This document shows, one piece after another, positions 17,226 through 28,634 of a DNA stretch of 64,000 nt (position 1 is the stretch's first letter; the number at the start of each line of letters is the position of its first letter). Location of the stretch: NCBI GenBank assembly GCA_026929865.2, contig CM049416.1, forward strand, positions 7,928,501-7,992,500, in the 5' to 3' direction. The notes beneath the pieces are model-generated. The model was given only the letters and a program-made list of their open reading frames with translations, was not told the origin of the DNA and did not search any database. A program made the translations under genes and the position numbers. Source of the DNA: Hyperoplus lanceolatus (taxonomy: Eukaryota; Chordata; Actinopteri; Uranoscopiformes; Ammodytidae).

Positions 17226-18617
17226 TAGGGGTGTAACGATACACGTATTTGTACCGTACCGTGACGGTACAGGCACGTATTTGGTGTTACAGAGGTGGAC
17301 CGCGGTCCGTTCGTGGCGTAGCCTACATAGCGTTAATATATGGCGAATGTACAGGCTTGTTTTGCGGTGTGGAACTTAAAACTTGTAGTCGGAGTTCCCC
17401 CCGGACCATTTAGCCTCCGGCTCGCTCGCACGTGCGCAGTAGCAGCCAGCGAGAGTCTGTTATCTCCATGGTGAGCACAGCATGAGGGTGCAGTGTTGCT
17501 AACTTAGCAACTTTTCAGAGCCCTCTGGCGACTTTTTTTTTCAAAAAAGCGACTAGCGACAAATCTAGCTACTTTTTCTGGTGTTATTGGTGACTTTTGG
17601 AGACTGTTGCTAAAGCATGTATCGCTCTTTACTTCTAAACGAGCAGCGGCTGGCTCCCGAGGCTCCTGCCTCCTCCCAGAGCACTGATAGGCGGCCGAGT
17701 CCTCACGCAGCAGTCCCTCCCAGCTGCGGTCAGAGCAGGAGATACACACCTCTCCGCTCAAGTGTTCCGTTTGCATCACTATTAGCAGTTGTAGCAGTTC
17801 CCCCTCTTCTACAGTCTATGAGTAGTGCAAATAAAGATGTTATACAGTGCTTTCGAACAGAGAGCGAACTGCATGGCGAAAGACAACAGGAAACCGGAGC
17901 TTGCAGGCGTACCCCTGTCATTCAAATCCCGCTTGAGGGATAACTTCGGATTCCAGTAGAATTATGAAAACAGTGATAAATGTGTGGAACAATGTCGGCA
18001 CACAGGTTATTGTTTCACCGCGATCGCCTATAGGAGCCAACCATGGACATATAAAGGGAGCCAAAACGTCGAACACGCATACGCATTTGAAAAGGCACCA
18101 TCCAGGTCTTACTATCGTTACTGTGAAGAAAAATCGAGCTGTGCAAACACAGACAGTATTTTCTTTTTTATACTGAAAATACATAAGCTGTCATTTAATT
18201 AATGCTGCAGTTGCACTTTTATTTGATAATTGTTATATTTATAAGAGCACTTAGAGCTGCAGTAATATATTTTTTTTAAAGTCAAAAATACCTTAAAGAA
18301 GACATACCCTTTTTTTACATACCAGCTTACAGAGCCTGCTGAGCATTAACACTGGCTTTTTTTTCACTGCAATTTTAGTTTATGCTGCACATTCACTAGT
18401 ATTTAATATTTTTTTTATTTATTGGAGAATTGCAGCAGTATTCTTTTTAGATTTGTTAGGCCTATGCATTTTATTTGTATGTTACATAGGCCTACTGTCA
18501 GCTAGTTAAAACTGTTCATTCTCCCTTAACTATGAACCGTACCGTACTGTACCGTACCGTGACTTCAAAACCGAGGTACGTACCGAACCGTGACTTTAGT
18601 GTACCGTTACACCCCTA
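17226..18617. mobile_element. hAT element B, copy 1, with perfect 8-bp TSD
   Basis: The ends are TAGGGGTGTAACGATAC and an inverted TAGGGGTGTAACGGTAC. AAGTCCAA directly flanks both sides (17218-17225 and 18618-18625). The same element recurs at 53038-55600. The 1.39-kb interior retains a decayed BED-finger reading frame but no hATC dimerisation or transposase core, so this copy is non-autonomous. Subterminal GTACCGTACCGTGAC repeats near both ends are probable transposase binding sites. It sits inside hAT element A. Confidence 0.95.
17823..18140 (+). pseudogene. Decayed BED-type zinc-finger fragment of a hAT protein
   Basis: In shifting frames the segment encodes a stretch like FKSRLRDNFGFQ, a stop, and then cysteine/histidine-spaced residues matching the better-preserved second copy at 53515-53845. 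That copy ends with NMHTHLKRHHPG, the characteristic end of a BED zinc finger. In copy 1 the finger is frameshifted relative to copy 2. BED fingers form the DNA-binding N-terminus of hAT transposases and of ZBED proteins derived from them. The catalytic domain is absent. Confidence 0.5.
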
Positions 18618-18831
18618 AAGTCCAATACTAAAGGCCTACAATACACTGACACTGAGCTGTTAAAATACAACACTGTGCAAATGTTCAACATTCTGCAGAT
18701 AATTCTCTATACGATGCAAGGCTAATATTCTGGAAAACAAATCTGCTACAGGCCATGTCTTACGGTGAAAATCACATTTTATTTTTTCAATTCTCAAATG
18801 AAAAAAATCAACATTAATTGTGGTGTCAATG

Positions 18832-20102
18832 GCCCTCATTTATCAATCTTGCGTAGACCAGAAAAATGGGTGTACGTACATTTCCACGCAAATCTCGGCA
18901 TTTATCAATATGGACGTGAGCGTAGAGTACGCTCAAATCCCACGCCAGCTCTCAGCTCGTGTTGGACAATTATTAGAAGATAATACAAATGCAGTGCAAA
19001 TAAGACCGAAATAAAGATATGAATCACTTAAAAATGTGCAGCTTATGGTGTGAAACTGAGTAGGAGAGCTGATTCAATGGCACACACCAGCCACTTAGGA
19101 GCGCTGCATGGGACTGCGTAAGGGCAGTTGTCTTGGAGCAGGGACACTGAGGCACAGGGGCTGCATTCATTCAAAATGTTAGCCTAAGTATTAAATATGT
19201 AGTAGGCCTACACTGCTCTTTATGATACAAAAAAATACACGGCACAACATTCAGCTTAACATTTTATTTATTTGACGCACTTTGTAGATGTTAGTTCCTC
19301 TTTTAATATGTCATTGATGCTAAAGCGAGCGACTTATTTCCACCGTTTACCGGCACGTTGTTCCGATCTGCTGGTGGAGCAGGACGGTGGGCGCTCTCAC
19401 AGCCGATCGCTGCCGGGTCGGCTTGTGCAGCTGACGGCCGGGCTGACCACTCGTGCCAAGCGCATGCTGTCATACAGTAAAACGCAAAATGTGTTATTTT
19501 TAGTTTTTAAAACCATTTTGTGTAGCCTAGTGCTATCTAAAAGGGCCAATACATTCTAATCATTAAAATCTCTGCAGACGTGTATTTATTTTATGGGGAC
19601 CATTATCCGACAGTTGGTGCGTCTTTTTCTCCACTTATATTATGCCCTCAGTCCCGCACCCCCAGTTGGTTGCATTTCAGAACAGCAACACGCTTTTTTT
19701 AGTGGCGACACCAACGCTGTCAACACCAACGCTGTTGACCGCAGCAGTTATTTCCTTCCTAACTGCTGCCTTCTGTCGTTCTTTGATGCTGCTTGTAGGC
19801 TAATGCTCCGAAATGAAACCCTTTTTTTTCTACTTTTGCTGTTATTCTGTCAATTTCTACTTCAGGGAAGTGCCGTATTGCGCATATCCATGTCGTAAAA
19901 TCTCTGTGCGAGGCCTCTAAACTGAGAAAATATAAGGGCGTGATACGCTCGTTTTCATCCGCCGCATTTATCAATAATGGCCTGGCGTACGCTGAGATTG
20001 GCGAGATACGACTGTTTGATAAATCCCACGCGATACCTGGCGTAGGGAGGTATTTGCGCCAGAATCTGCACCAGTTTCCACGCAAGTTTGATAAATGAGG
20101 GC
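18832..20102. mobile_element. DNA element with GCCCTCATTTATCAA termini
   Basis: The left end GCCCTCATTTATCAATCTTGCG and the inverted right end GCCCTCATTTATCAAACTTGCG agree at 21 of 22 positions. CAATG flanks both sides (18827-18831 and 20103-20107), which may be the target duplication. Inside, near the right end, 'tttgataaatcccacgcg' and 'catttatcaataatgg' echo the terminal motif, suggesting subterminal repeats. No transposase was recognised in 1.27 kb. The superfamily is unknown. Confidence 0.75.
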
Positions 20103-20636
20103 CAATGTACGTAATATAACTCTTTAAATTAACAAATTGCGTCATCTACATGAATATCAAAAAGACATACTGTCGCTCTTTCTTTCTTTCCTTCCTCTCT
20201 TTTCGCTTTTGATATACTGACTTTTGTCGTTGAGACATGATTCAATCATCCCCCGTTAATCACTCTCAATAGTGGCACGGGATGCGGATAGGGTTGCCAC
20301 CTTGGATTTAGGAAAAAAAGGGACACTTGATGTTTGGGGCGGCGGGCTCGGCCATTATTAGGCTACCAGTTCAGTGTAATGACCTATAATAACCATAAAC
20401 ACCTACAGTGCTTTTTACAGTAGTATATATAAGGAGACTGAGGTGGGAACCCTGGACCCTGTAGGGTGGTCCGGGGGGAGCATTCCCCCGGAAGGAAAAA
20501 ATGCAACCTTTTAAAGTAAAATTCATCAATCTGGTGCCCTTTGAGAAGAAAATTGTCACCAGTCCCAGGTGCTCAGGCCAGAAATACTGATAATAACTTT
20601 AAATGTCGCATTGTCAAAGAGCTCAGTCATTCATGT

Positions 20637-20826
20637 TGTAAGAGCCAGATTGCATAAAACATAAGAAATTGTTTAATAATATTTGTGGAAGTAATATGTG
20701 TTTTTTTATAATTCATAATACTTTACAGATCATGTTATTTGCTTTTTATAAGTGTATTTTCAGCTAAAGTAATTTTGTAATATTTAATATGTTCAGGCCA
20801 AATGCTTTATTTTTGTGACGTAATGA
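20637..20826 (+). repeat. Truncated 5' LTR of the BEL element
   Basis: Matches 23572-23760 nearly base for base and then stops abruptly where the Tc1 remnant begins. The missing half is present only in the 3' LTR. The primer-binding site is lost with it. Confidence 0.85.
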
Positions 20827-21402
20827 CTATTGGGGGTCTGGGGACTCAGAACCAGTCAGTATCTGGTGTGACCACCATTTGCCTCATGCAGTGCAACACA
20901 TCTTCTTCGCATAGAGTTTATCAGATTGTCAATTGTGGCCTGTGGAATGTTGTTCCACTCCTCTTCAATGGCTGTGCGAAGTTGCTGGAGACGGCTTATG
21001 GTGGAGAAATGAACATTCAATGCACGAGCAACAGATCTGGTTGACATTCCTGCTGTCAGCATGCCAATTGCACGCTCCCTCAATGCTTGTGGCATCTGTG
21101 GCATTTTGCTGTGAGACAAAACTGCACATTTCAGGGTGGCCTTTTATTGTGGACAGTCTAAGGCACAACTGTGCACTAATCATGATGTCAGATCAGCATC
21201 TTGATGTGGCACACCTGTGAGGTGGGATGGATTATCTCAGCAATGCAGAAGTGCTCACTATCACACATTTAGACAGATTTATGAACATTGTTTGAGAGAA
21301 ATGGTACAATTGTGTATCTGGAATGAATTTTAGATCTTTAAGTCCATCTCATGAAAAATAGGAGCAAAAACAAAAGTGTTGCGTTTATATTTTTGTTGAG
21401 TG
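20827..21402 (-). mobile_element. Internally deleted, one-ended Tc1 transposon
   Basis: The right-hand terminal repeat (21118-21402, ending GTTGAGTG before a TA) is nearly identical to the 285-bp TIRs of the Tc1 at 42866-52942. The opposite terminal repeat is missing: homology ends just beyond the transposase stop codon, at the junction with the broken LTR. The transposase gene (minus strand) has lost its catalytic middle. It presumably inserted in BEL pol, and a later deletion then removed its far end together with half of the LTR. Confidence 0.85.
20856..21119 (-). pseudogene. In-frame HTH to C-terminus remnant of Tc1 transposase
   Basis: The 87-residue open frame begins MSHSKMPQMPQALRERAIGM and runs through the first helix-turn-helix (STRSVARALNVHFSTISRLQ). 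It then joins directly to the normal C-terminal tail ending RRRCVALHEANGGHTRY. All three DDE catalytic residues are absent, yet the deletion keeps the frame and the normal start and stop. Compared with the copy split at 43141/52419, about 240 central residues are missing. A protein of this form could bind Tc1 ends without cutting. Expression is unknown. Confidence 0.8.
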
Positions 21403-22203
21403 TACATAGAAAGTCAAACGGCATGCTTCAAGACCTTTGTGGCAAACAGGGTTACCCTTATAAGAGAGGCTACCAAACCATCGCAATGGAGATATGTCAG
21501 AACAGCGCAGAATCCTGCTGATCAGGCCACCAGAGGAATGGACGCTAACAGCTTGAAGCAAGGGGAAAAATGGATAAATGGACCACAGTTCTTGTTGCAG
21601 CCAGAGGGTGAATGGCCACAGAGACCAGATGAGGACCCTCAAACTCTACAAAATGATCCAGAGGTCAGGAACACCATCAACGTCGAAGAAAAGTCTGACC
21701 CTGTGAACAAGCTGATTCAATACTACTCAAGCTGGGACCGACTGAAAAGAGCATTTGCGTGGATTTTGAGAATCAGGGAAACCTTAATCCACCTGAAAAA
21801 CAAAAGAAAATAGTTGCAAAGCTCCATCAATCAATCAGAAAAAGATCCAGAGAAACTGAGGGTACTAATCCAACATCACATGGATAGGTACAAATCTACA
21901 ATGGAAAGGAAAACACTTACCTTGGAACAGCTGATGGCTGCGGAAACAGAAATCATCCGTTACAGTCAAGGTGACTCTTCTCCAAGAGCGCCAGAAGTGG
22001 TCAAGTCTGAAAAGAAACTTCGATCCTGGAGTTGTGGTGCTTGTGGTTGACAGTTCATCTACACGGAACACATGGACAATGGGAAGAATAATCCAAACCA
22101 TACCTGACTCCAGTGGAACAGTACGCCAAGTGAAGCTTCGGACCAAAACCAGCACGCTGGAGAGACCTGTAAATAAACTCTGCTTGTTGCAGGAAGCAGC
22201 GTG
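21403..22203 (+). pseudogene. BEL/Pao pol remnant (RNase H end to integrase tail)
   Basis: The first frame (21403-21813) reads FKTFVANRVTLIREATKPSQ, WRYV...NPADQATRG and WINGPQFLLQPEGEWP, the signature of the BEL Pol region around RNase H and the integrase start. The next frame (to 22050) carries TLEQLMAAETEIIRYSQ, also typical of this linker. A third frame (21971-22203) reads LQERQKW, then a V-rich block, GRI...VRQVKLRT and LERPVNKLCLL, the integrase C-terminal tail. The zinc finger and D,D-35-E core are missing and two frame changes occur, so the gene is dead. Confidence 0.85.
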
Positions 22204-22339
22204 AAGACAAGAGAACTGAATCGTGAAAAAATGGACTGATAAGAAAAGAGAAACTTAGTTAATTGCAGTCTATTGTTTTAGTTTGATGGCTCTTGGTATT
22301 TTAATTTAATTTGATAATTGTTTAATCTTCCTGCTTAAC

Positions 22340-23526
22340 AATGCGGATTCCGTCCTGGCCGTGGAACAACGGACCAGCTCTTCACTCTCGCAAGGATCCT
22401 AGAGGGAGCTTGGGAGTTTGCTCATCCAGTCTACATGTGTTTTGTGGATCTGGAGAAGGCTTATGACCGGGTTCCCCGGGAGATACTGTGGGTGGTGCTG
22501 CGGGAGTATGGGGTGAGGGTGTCTCTTCTCAGAGCCATCCAATCTCTGTACGCTCAAAGCGAGAGCTGTGTACGGGTTCTCGGTAGTAAGTCAGACTCGT
22601 TTCCGGTGGGGGTTGGCCTCCGCCAGGGCTGCGCTTTATCACCAATCCTGTTTGTGATATTTATGGACAGGATATCAAGGCGTAGTCGTGGTGGGGAGGG
22701 GTTGCAGTTTGGTGGTCTGAAGATCTCATCTCTGCTGTTTGCGGATGATGTGGTTCTGATGGCATCATCGGCCTGTGACCTTCAGCTCTCATTGGATCGG
22801 TTTGCAGCCGAGTGTGAAGCGGTTGGGATGAGGATCAGCACCTCTAAATCGGAGGCCATGGTGCTCAGCAGGAAACCGATGGATTGTCTACTACAGGTAG
22901 GGAATGAGTCCTTACCCCAAGTGAAGGAGTTCAAGTACCTCGGGGTCTTGTTTGCGAGTGAGGGAACAATGGAGCGTGAGATTGGCCGTAGAATCGGAGC
23001 AGCAGGGGCGGTTTTGCACTCGCTTTACCGCACTGTTGTGACGAAAAGAGAGCTGAGTCGTAAGGCAAAGCTTTCGATCTACCGGGCGATCTTTGTTCCT
23101 ACCCTCACCTATGGTCATGAAGGCTGGGTAATGACCGAAAGAACGAGATCGCGGGTACAAGCGGCCGAAATGGGCTTTCTCAGGAGGGTGGCTGGCGTCT
23201 CCCTTAGAGATAGGGTGAGAAGCTCAGTCATTCGTGAGGAACTCGGGGCAGAGCCGCTACTCCTTTGCGTTGAAAGGAGCCAGTTGAGGTGGTTCGGGCA
23301 TCTGGTAAGGATGCCCCCAGGGCGCCTCCCTAGGGAGGTGTTCCAGGAGCGTCCAGCTGGGAGGAGGCCTCGGGGAAGACCCAGGACTAGGTGGAGAGAT
23401 TATATTTCCACGCTGGCCTGGGAACGCCTCGGGATCCCCCAGTCAGAGCTGGTTGAAGTGGCCCGGGAAAGAGAAGTTTGGGGTTCCCTGCTCAAGCTGC
23501 TGCCCCCGCGACCCGATTTCGGATAA
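22340..23526 (+). CDS. LINE reverse transcriptase, C-terminal part (RTE clade)
   Basis: The frame is open for about 395 codons, from the truncation point through the first internal Met (22435) to TAA at 23524-23526. RT motifs in order, counted from that Met: FVDLEKAYDRVPRE (residues 3-16), GLRQGCALSPILF (61-73), catalytic FADD (102-105), and FKYLGVLF. These are followed by the RTE-style C-terminal domain with LTYGHEGWVMTERTRSRVQ, SLRDRVRSSVIREELG and LRWFGHLVRMPPGRLP. The catalytic aspartates are present. The endonuclease and the N-terminal RT motifs are absent because of 5' truncation, so it cannot retrotranspose alone. The clade is inferred from motif order. Confidence 0.85.
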
Positions 23527-23542
23527 GCGGTTGAAGAGAAGA
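22340..23542 (+). mobile_element. 5'-truncated RTE-type LINE with 12-bp TSD
   Basis: Homology to a LINE ORF begins abruptly at 22340 and the element ends after 'ggataagcggttgaagagaa'. This tail is typical of an abundant fish LINE family. The 12-mer TTCCTGCTTAAC directly precedes it (22328-22339) and directly follows it (23543-23554), a perfect target-site duplication. Severe 5' truncation is normal for target-primed reverse transcription. The insertion lies between BEL pol and the 3' LTR polypurine tract. The perfect duplication and unbroken frame suggest a recent event. Confidence 0.9.
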
Positions 23543-23571
23543 TTCCTGCTTAACCAATTAGGGGCCGGATA

Positions 23572-23833
23572 TGTAAGAGCCAGATTGCATAAAACATAAG
23601 AAATTGTTTAATAATATTTGTGGAAGTAATATTTGTTTTTTATAATTCATAATACTTGACAGATCATGTTATTTGCTTTTTATAAGTGTATTTTCAGCTA
23701 AAGTAATTTTGTAATATTTAATATGTTTAGGCCAAATGCTTTATTTTTGTGACGTAATGACTCGCGCCATTTTAGTTTGGAAGACAGCTGTCCATAGGCA
23801 CGGGAGCATAATATTTCTTTACCGTGTGACTTG
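23572..23833 (+). repeat. 3' LTR of the BEL element, first part
   Basis: Starts TGTAAGAGCCAG directly after the polypurine tract and matches the 5' LTR to about 23760, then continues alone. It is interrupted at 23834-23848 by the L1 target duplication TGACTTTGTATATTT and resumes at 32418-32548. Confidence 0.8.
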
Positions 23834-24243
23834 TGACTTTGTATATTTATTTATTTATTTTTTCTTTCAAAGGTTTTTTTATTAAATGTTAATAACAACG
23901 GAATTGTAGCACAGCGAGTACAAATTTTTTCCCCTTTTTCTCCTTAACATACCCCACCCACATCCCACCCTCACACCCAACAACACAAAACACACACCAC
24001 AAGAAACAAAAACAAACAATCAATATGAAAAAAAAAAAAAAAAAACATTAAGAAATAAAATTAAATCAAATAAAAGGGGGGGGGGGTAGCTACTCTTCTA
24101 TAGTTATTATTGTTTTTTTAAAATAATTTAGGAAGGGGTGCCAAATTCGGTCAAATTTATTCTCGGATCCCTGGGTTGTGTATTGTATTGTATTGTATGT
24201 AACGTATTTTCTCTAAATTCATACATGCCATAATGTCTCGAAT

Positions 24244-27200
24244 TCAATGTGAGTGGGAAGGAGGAGCAGGATCTTTCCACTTGAGTAGGATAGTCCTGCG
24301 AGCAAGTAGTGAGGTGAAGGCCAGTACTCTCTTCACTTTGGGTAAGCCCGAATTTGGTGCAATGCCAACAATTGCAGTGAAAGGGTTTGGCTTAATTTGA
24401 TGCTGAAGTACTTCAGAAATTGTTTGAAAAACTGATGTCCAGAACTCAGTCAAGGTGGGACACAACCTGTACATGTGAAAGAGTGATGCCGGTGCGCTCT
24501 TACAGCTATCACAGGTCGGGTCTACATCGGGGAACATACGAGCTAATTTAGTTTTAGACATGTGTATACGATGTACTACTTTAAATTGCACAAGAGCATG
24601 TCGGGCGCACATGGAGGTAGAATGTATCCGATCAAGGACTGAATCCCACACGTGATCTGTGAAGGCAGAACCTAGGTCCTGCTCCCACAGGGTTCTTATA
24701 GCTGCTAATGAGGGGCTATGCAACTTCGAAATAAGGTTGAAAAACACAGAAATTGAGCCTTTTAATGTGGGGTTTACAGAAAGAAACAAATCGACATGAT
24801 TGGCTGGCGGTTTATAAGGGAATTGGGGAATTAACTTCTGCGTAAAATGCCTGATTTGCAGAAATCGGAAAAAATTAGTCTTTTCGATACCAAAGTGTTT
24901 TGTCAATTGAGAAAAACTAGCAAATAGACCATTAATAAATAAATCACCGATGCATTTTAAGCCTTTTTTATGCCAGATCTTGAATGCACCATCCACCGTC
25001 GAGGGAGTAAACAAGTGATTAGCTGCAATTGGGCTGAAAAGTGAAAAATTCTGCAGTCCAAAATTCTTCCTAAATTGGGTCCAGATTCGAAGGGAGTGCT
25101 TAATCACGGGACTACTGTTGGGAATAGCTGAAGAGAGTGGAAGTGCGGCGCTTAAGAGGGCGGATAGAGACAATGGGCTAATAGCGCTAAACTCCATAGT
25201 CACCCAGACTGGGGCTGAGTCGTCAAGGTGAAAATGCACCCAATACACTAAAGAACGGATATTAGCAGCCCAGTAATAGTATTGGAAATTAGGGAGGGCC
25301 ATTCCACCTGTTTGTTTGGGTCTTTCAAGAAAAGCTTTCCGTAACCGAGGGTGTTTACCATTCCAAATATAATTTATCATTAAAGAGTCAAGGGCCTGAA
25401 AAAAGGATTTGGGGAGAAAGATGGGGAGACATTGGAATAGATATAGGAACTTTGGGAGTAATGTAATTTTAATTGAATTTATTCTACCAATAAGAGAGAA
25501 AGCCAGAGGAGACCACTTCGATAATATTTGCTTCGCCTGATCCAATAATTTGAGGAAGTTCGATTTAAATAGGTTTTTAACATTTCTGGTAAAACATACC
25601 TCAAGGTAACTCAGCTGATCTGTCACCACTTTAAGTGGGAGAGCTGTGTAATCAAGTTTAAGAGCTTCTTTATTAATCGGAAAGAGTTCGCTCTTACTCA
25701 GGTTAAGTTTATAGCCAGAAAACTGACTAAAGACCTCCAACACAGAAAGTGCCTCCGGTAAAGAGGTGGCTGGCTTGGCGACAAACAAAAGTAAGTCATC
25801 GGCGTCTAATGATACCTTATGTTCACTTCCTCCTCTCCATATCCCCTGAATCTGTTTGTTACCGCGAATGGCAATCGCAAGCGGTTCGATTGCAATAGCA
25901 AAAAGGAGAGGGCTCAAAGGACAACCCTGCCGGGTCCCACGGTGCAGATCAAAACTACTTGAGTAACGGCTGCTTGTTAATACTGAGGCAGAAGGGCATG
26001 CATATAGTAATTTAACCCAAGAAGTGAAAACAGGACCCAAACCGAATTTTTCAAGGGTGAAAAACAAATAATTCCATTCTACTCTATCAAATGCTTTTTC
26101 AGCATCCATAGAAGCGAGGCATTCCGTTTCAATATTTCTGGGGGAATATAAAATATTCATTAGCCGGCGGATATTATAAAATTTTTGGTGTCCCTTTATA
26201 AACCCAGTTTGGTCGGGGGATATGATAGAGGGGAGAGCATCCTCCAATCTGTGGGCGAGAATTTTAGTAAGTATCTTCACATCTGTATTTAATAGTGAAA
26301 TTGGTCGGTATGATGCACAATCTAGAGGATCTTTATCCTTTTTTAACAACAGGGAAATACAGGCCTGGTAGAACAAAGGCGGGAGTTTACCTGAGTCAAA
26401 TGAGTCTGAGAATACTGAACATAAAAAAGGCGACAATTCGGCTGAAAAATTCTTAAAAAAGTCAGATGGAAGTCCGTTTGGACCAGGAGTTTTGCCTGAT
26501 TGCATAGATGTTATTGCTGCAATAATTTCCTTCTGAGTAATAGGTGCCTCAAGGCTATGTCTCCGGTCTTGAGAGAGGGAAGGCATGTTTAGGTTACTGA
26601 AAAAGGTTTCCATCACCGTTACGTCTACTGTACAATCAGAACTATACAAATTTGAATAGAATGTTTTGAACTTTTCGTTTATCAATTTCTGATCTGATGT
26701 TGTACACCCACTGTCTGCCCGTATTCCGGGGATGAGTTGCTTCGCTCTAAATCCGTGCAGTTGATTGGCCAGGAGTTTACCAATCTTGTCACCATGCTCG
26801 TAAATAGTACTTCTGCTCCTAAGCAACTGGTCTGCAACCTGACAAGAGGAAAGAAGGTTGAATTCTGTCTGAAGTTTTAAACGTTCTTTGTAAAGTTCAG
26901 ATGAAGGTGAATTAGCATACTGTCTGTCTACGTTCAGAATCTGATCAGCTATTTCAGTTTGTTTCTGTTTTGTACACTTATTTTTGTATGCTGCAAATGA
27001 TATAATTTCACCTCTCAAATAGGCTTTCAGGGCTTCCCAAACTGTTGCATTGGACACATCTGGTGTTTTATTTATACTCAAAAAAGTTTTAATATGTGTA
27101 GAGATGTGTGAAAGAAAACTCTCATCTGTGAGCAACAATGGATCCAGTCTCCACTGCCTTCTTGTATACTCAACGTCAGGGAAACCCAGTTGAAGGAGCA

Positions 27201-27896
27201 GAGGAGCGTGATCAGAGATCACAATACTTTCATAACTGCATGACTTAAGGTCTGACATCAATGAATTATCAACAAAAAAATAATCAATTTGGGTGTAAGT
27301 GTGGTGGACATGTGAAAAGAATGAATATTCTCTTCCTGTGGGGTATAAAAACCTGTATGGATCAGAGAGGTTATAATCAGCAAGAAATGATTTGATATAA
27401 CCTGCAGATCTGCTAAGAGTGGCAGGTTTGGGGGAAGAGCGATCTAAGACTGGATCTAGATAACAATTAAAATCCCCACCAAGAATAAGAGAATGGGAAT
27501 TGAATGGGGAGTTGAGAAAAAAATCTCTTAAAGAATTCTACATCGTCGACGTTAGGCGCGTAGACGTTGGCCAAGATGACTGACTTATTGTAAAGTTTGC
27601 CTGAAACAATAACAAAAAACGTCCATTTTTATCTGATATATTGTTTGAGGACTCAAAAGGAATATTACTATCAATAAGGATAGCTGTGCCCCTGGCCTTA
27701 GCCCTGAAATTAGAATGAAAAAATTGCCCACGCCATAATTTACTTAGTCGACCATGGTCAGAGTCATGTAAGTGGGTTTCTTGAAGGAAAACTATTCCAG
27801 CCTGAGCCGTTTTAGGTGGGTTAAGACCTTACCCGTTTTCACTTGGTGATTTAGCCCCTTGACATTCCAACTAGTTAAATTAAGATTGCCCTTCAT
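24244..27896 (-). pseudogene. L1 ORF2: endonuclease / reverse transcriptase
   Basis: ORF2 starts at 27896 (MKGNLNLTSWNVKGLN, the endonuclease N-terminus). The endonuclease part is broken by about three frameshifts before 27261, though GGDFN and SDHAPLLL signatures are visible. The remaining 1005 residues (27261-24244) are open. Landmarks are TPGPNGLPSDFFK, SYRPISLLN, SMDAEKAFDRVEW, GTRQGCPLSPLLF, the catalytic box near residue 486, and a C-terminal CDSC...H...C zinc-knuckle-like motif near residue 920. The catalytic box reads SLDADDLLLF, where L1 enzymes have an aromatic residue (Y/FADD). The TAC-to-GAC change at 25804-25806 should abolish or cripple polymerisation. Assignment to an L1/Tx1-type group is from motif style. 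Confidence 0.9.
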
Positions 27897-28489
27897 CTAG
27901 CTCAGTTATAGTAAGAGTAAAAAGAGTTGCTCCGATAACAAAAAGAGTAGCAAAATACAGAAGAAAAAAAAAAACACAAAAAAAGGAAAACACAGATAAC
28001 TGAAAACACAGCAGGTGATAACCCATCAGCTAAACCCCCAGTTAACACCACCCCATCCCACCCAGAACCCACCCCATATATTGCTCTAAACAGCAAACCC
28101 CGAAAGACCCTTACTAGTCTCACAACAAACATTCCAAGCCTTAAAGGGAAAATTCGCCGATTTTCAACCTTAACTCATCTACCATAATATTATTTGGGTC
28201 GCATTATATCCCCGTGTATTTTTTCAACACCGTCCGTTTCGCGGGGACCGAGCTTCAAAAATCCATTCACCGGTGACGTTTCTATGACGTTTCTGTGTCA
28301 AGGAAGAGCTCGTGCAGACTACAGCCTCTCGGAGCCGAGCTCACCAACCCCCCTCCCTGTGAATCCAGGGGGCGGACTCTAAAAGCACGTGCGAACCAAA
28401 ACAAACCGTCTGTCCATGCCCCATGTCAGTTTACTTGTATCATTTCCTGCATTGAAAATTGCATCTTTTCACAGGAGCACAGACGATAT

Positions 28490-28634
28490 CATGGATGAGG
28501 ATACCTTAAAAAGTGTGTTGGCTGACTGGAATGAAGCAGCAGGGTATTTAGTTGAGCCAGAGAAGCCTACGCTGCTGAAGAAATTCAGCGAGGAAATACA
28601 GTATGCAGAGAGGCCGAGTCTGCAGCTGTTTTAG
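28490..28634 (+). CDS. Small open frame inside the Kolobok-like element, unrecognised
   Basis: From an ATG at 28491 the frame reads MDEDTLKSVLADWNEAAGYL, then a charged stretch ending in a TAG stop, about 47 residues. It is acidic at the start and looks protein-like, but no family is recognised. It could be a first exon of an element gene on the plus strand; the sequence after it has no clear splice donor. Function unknown. Confidence 0.25.
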
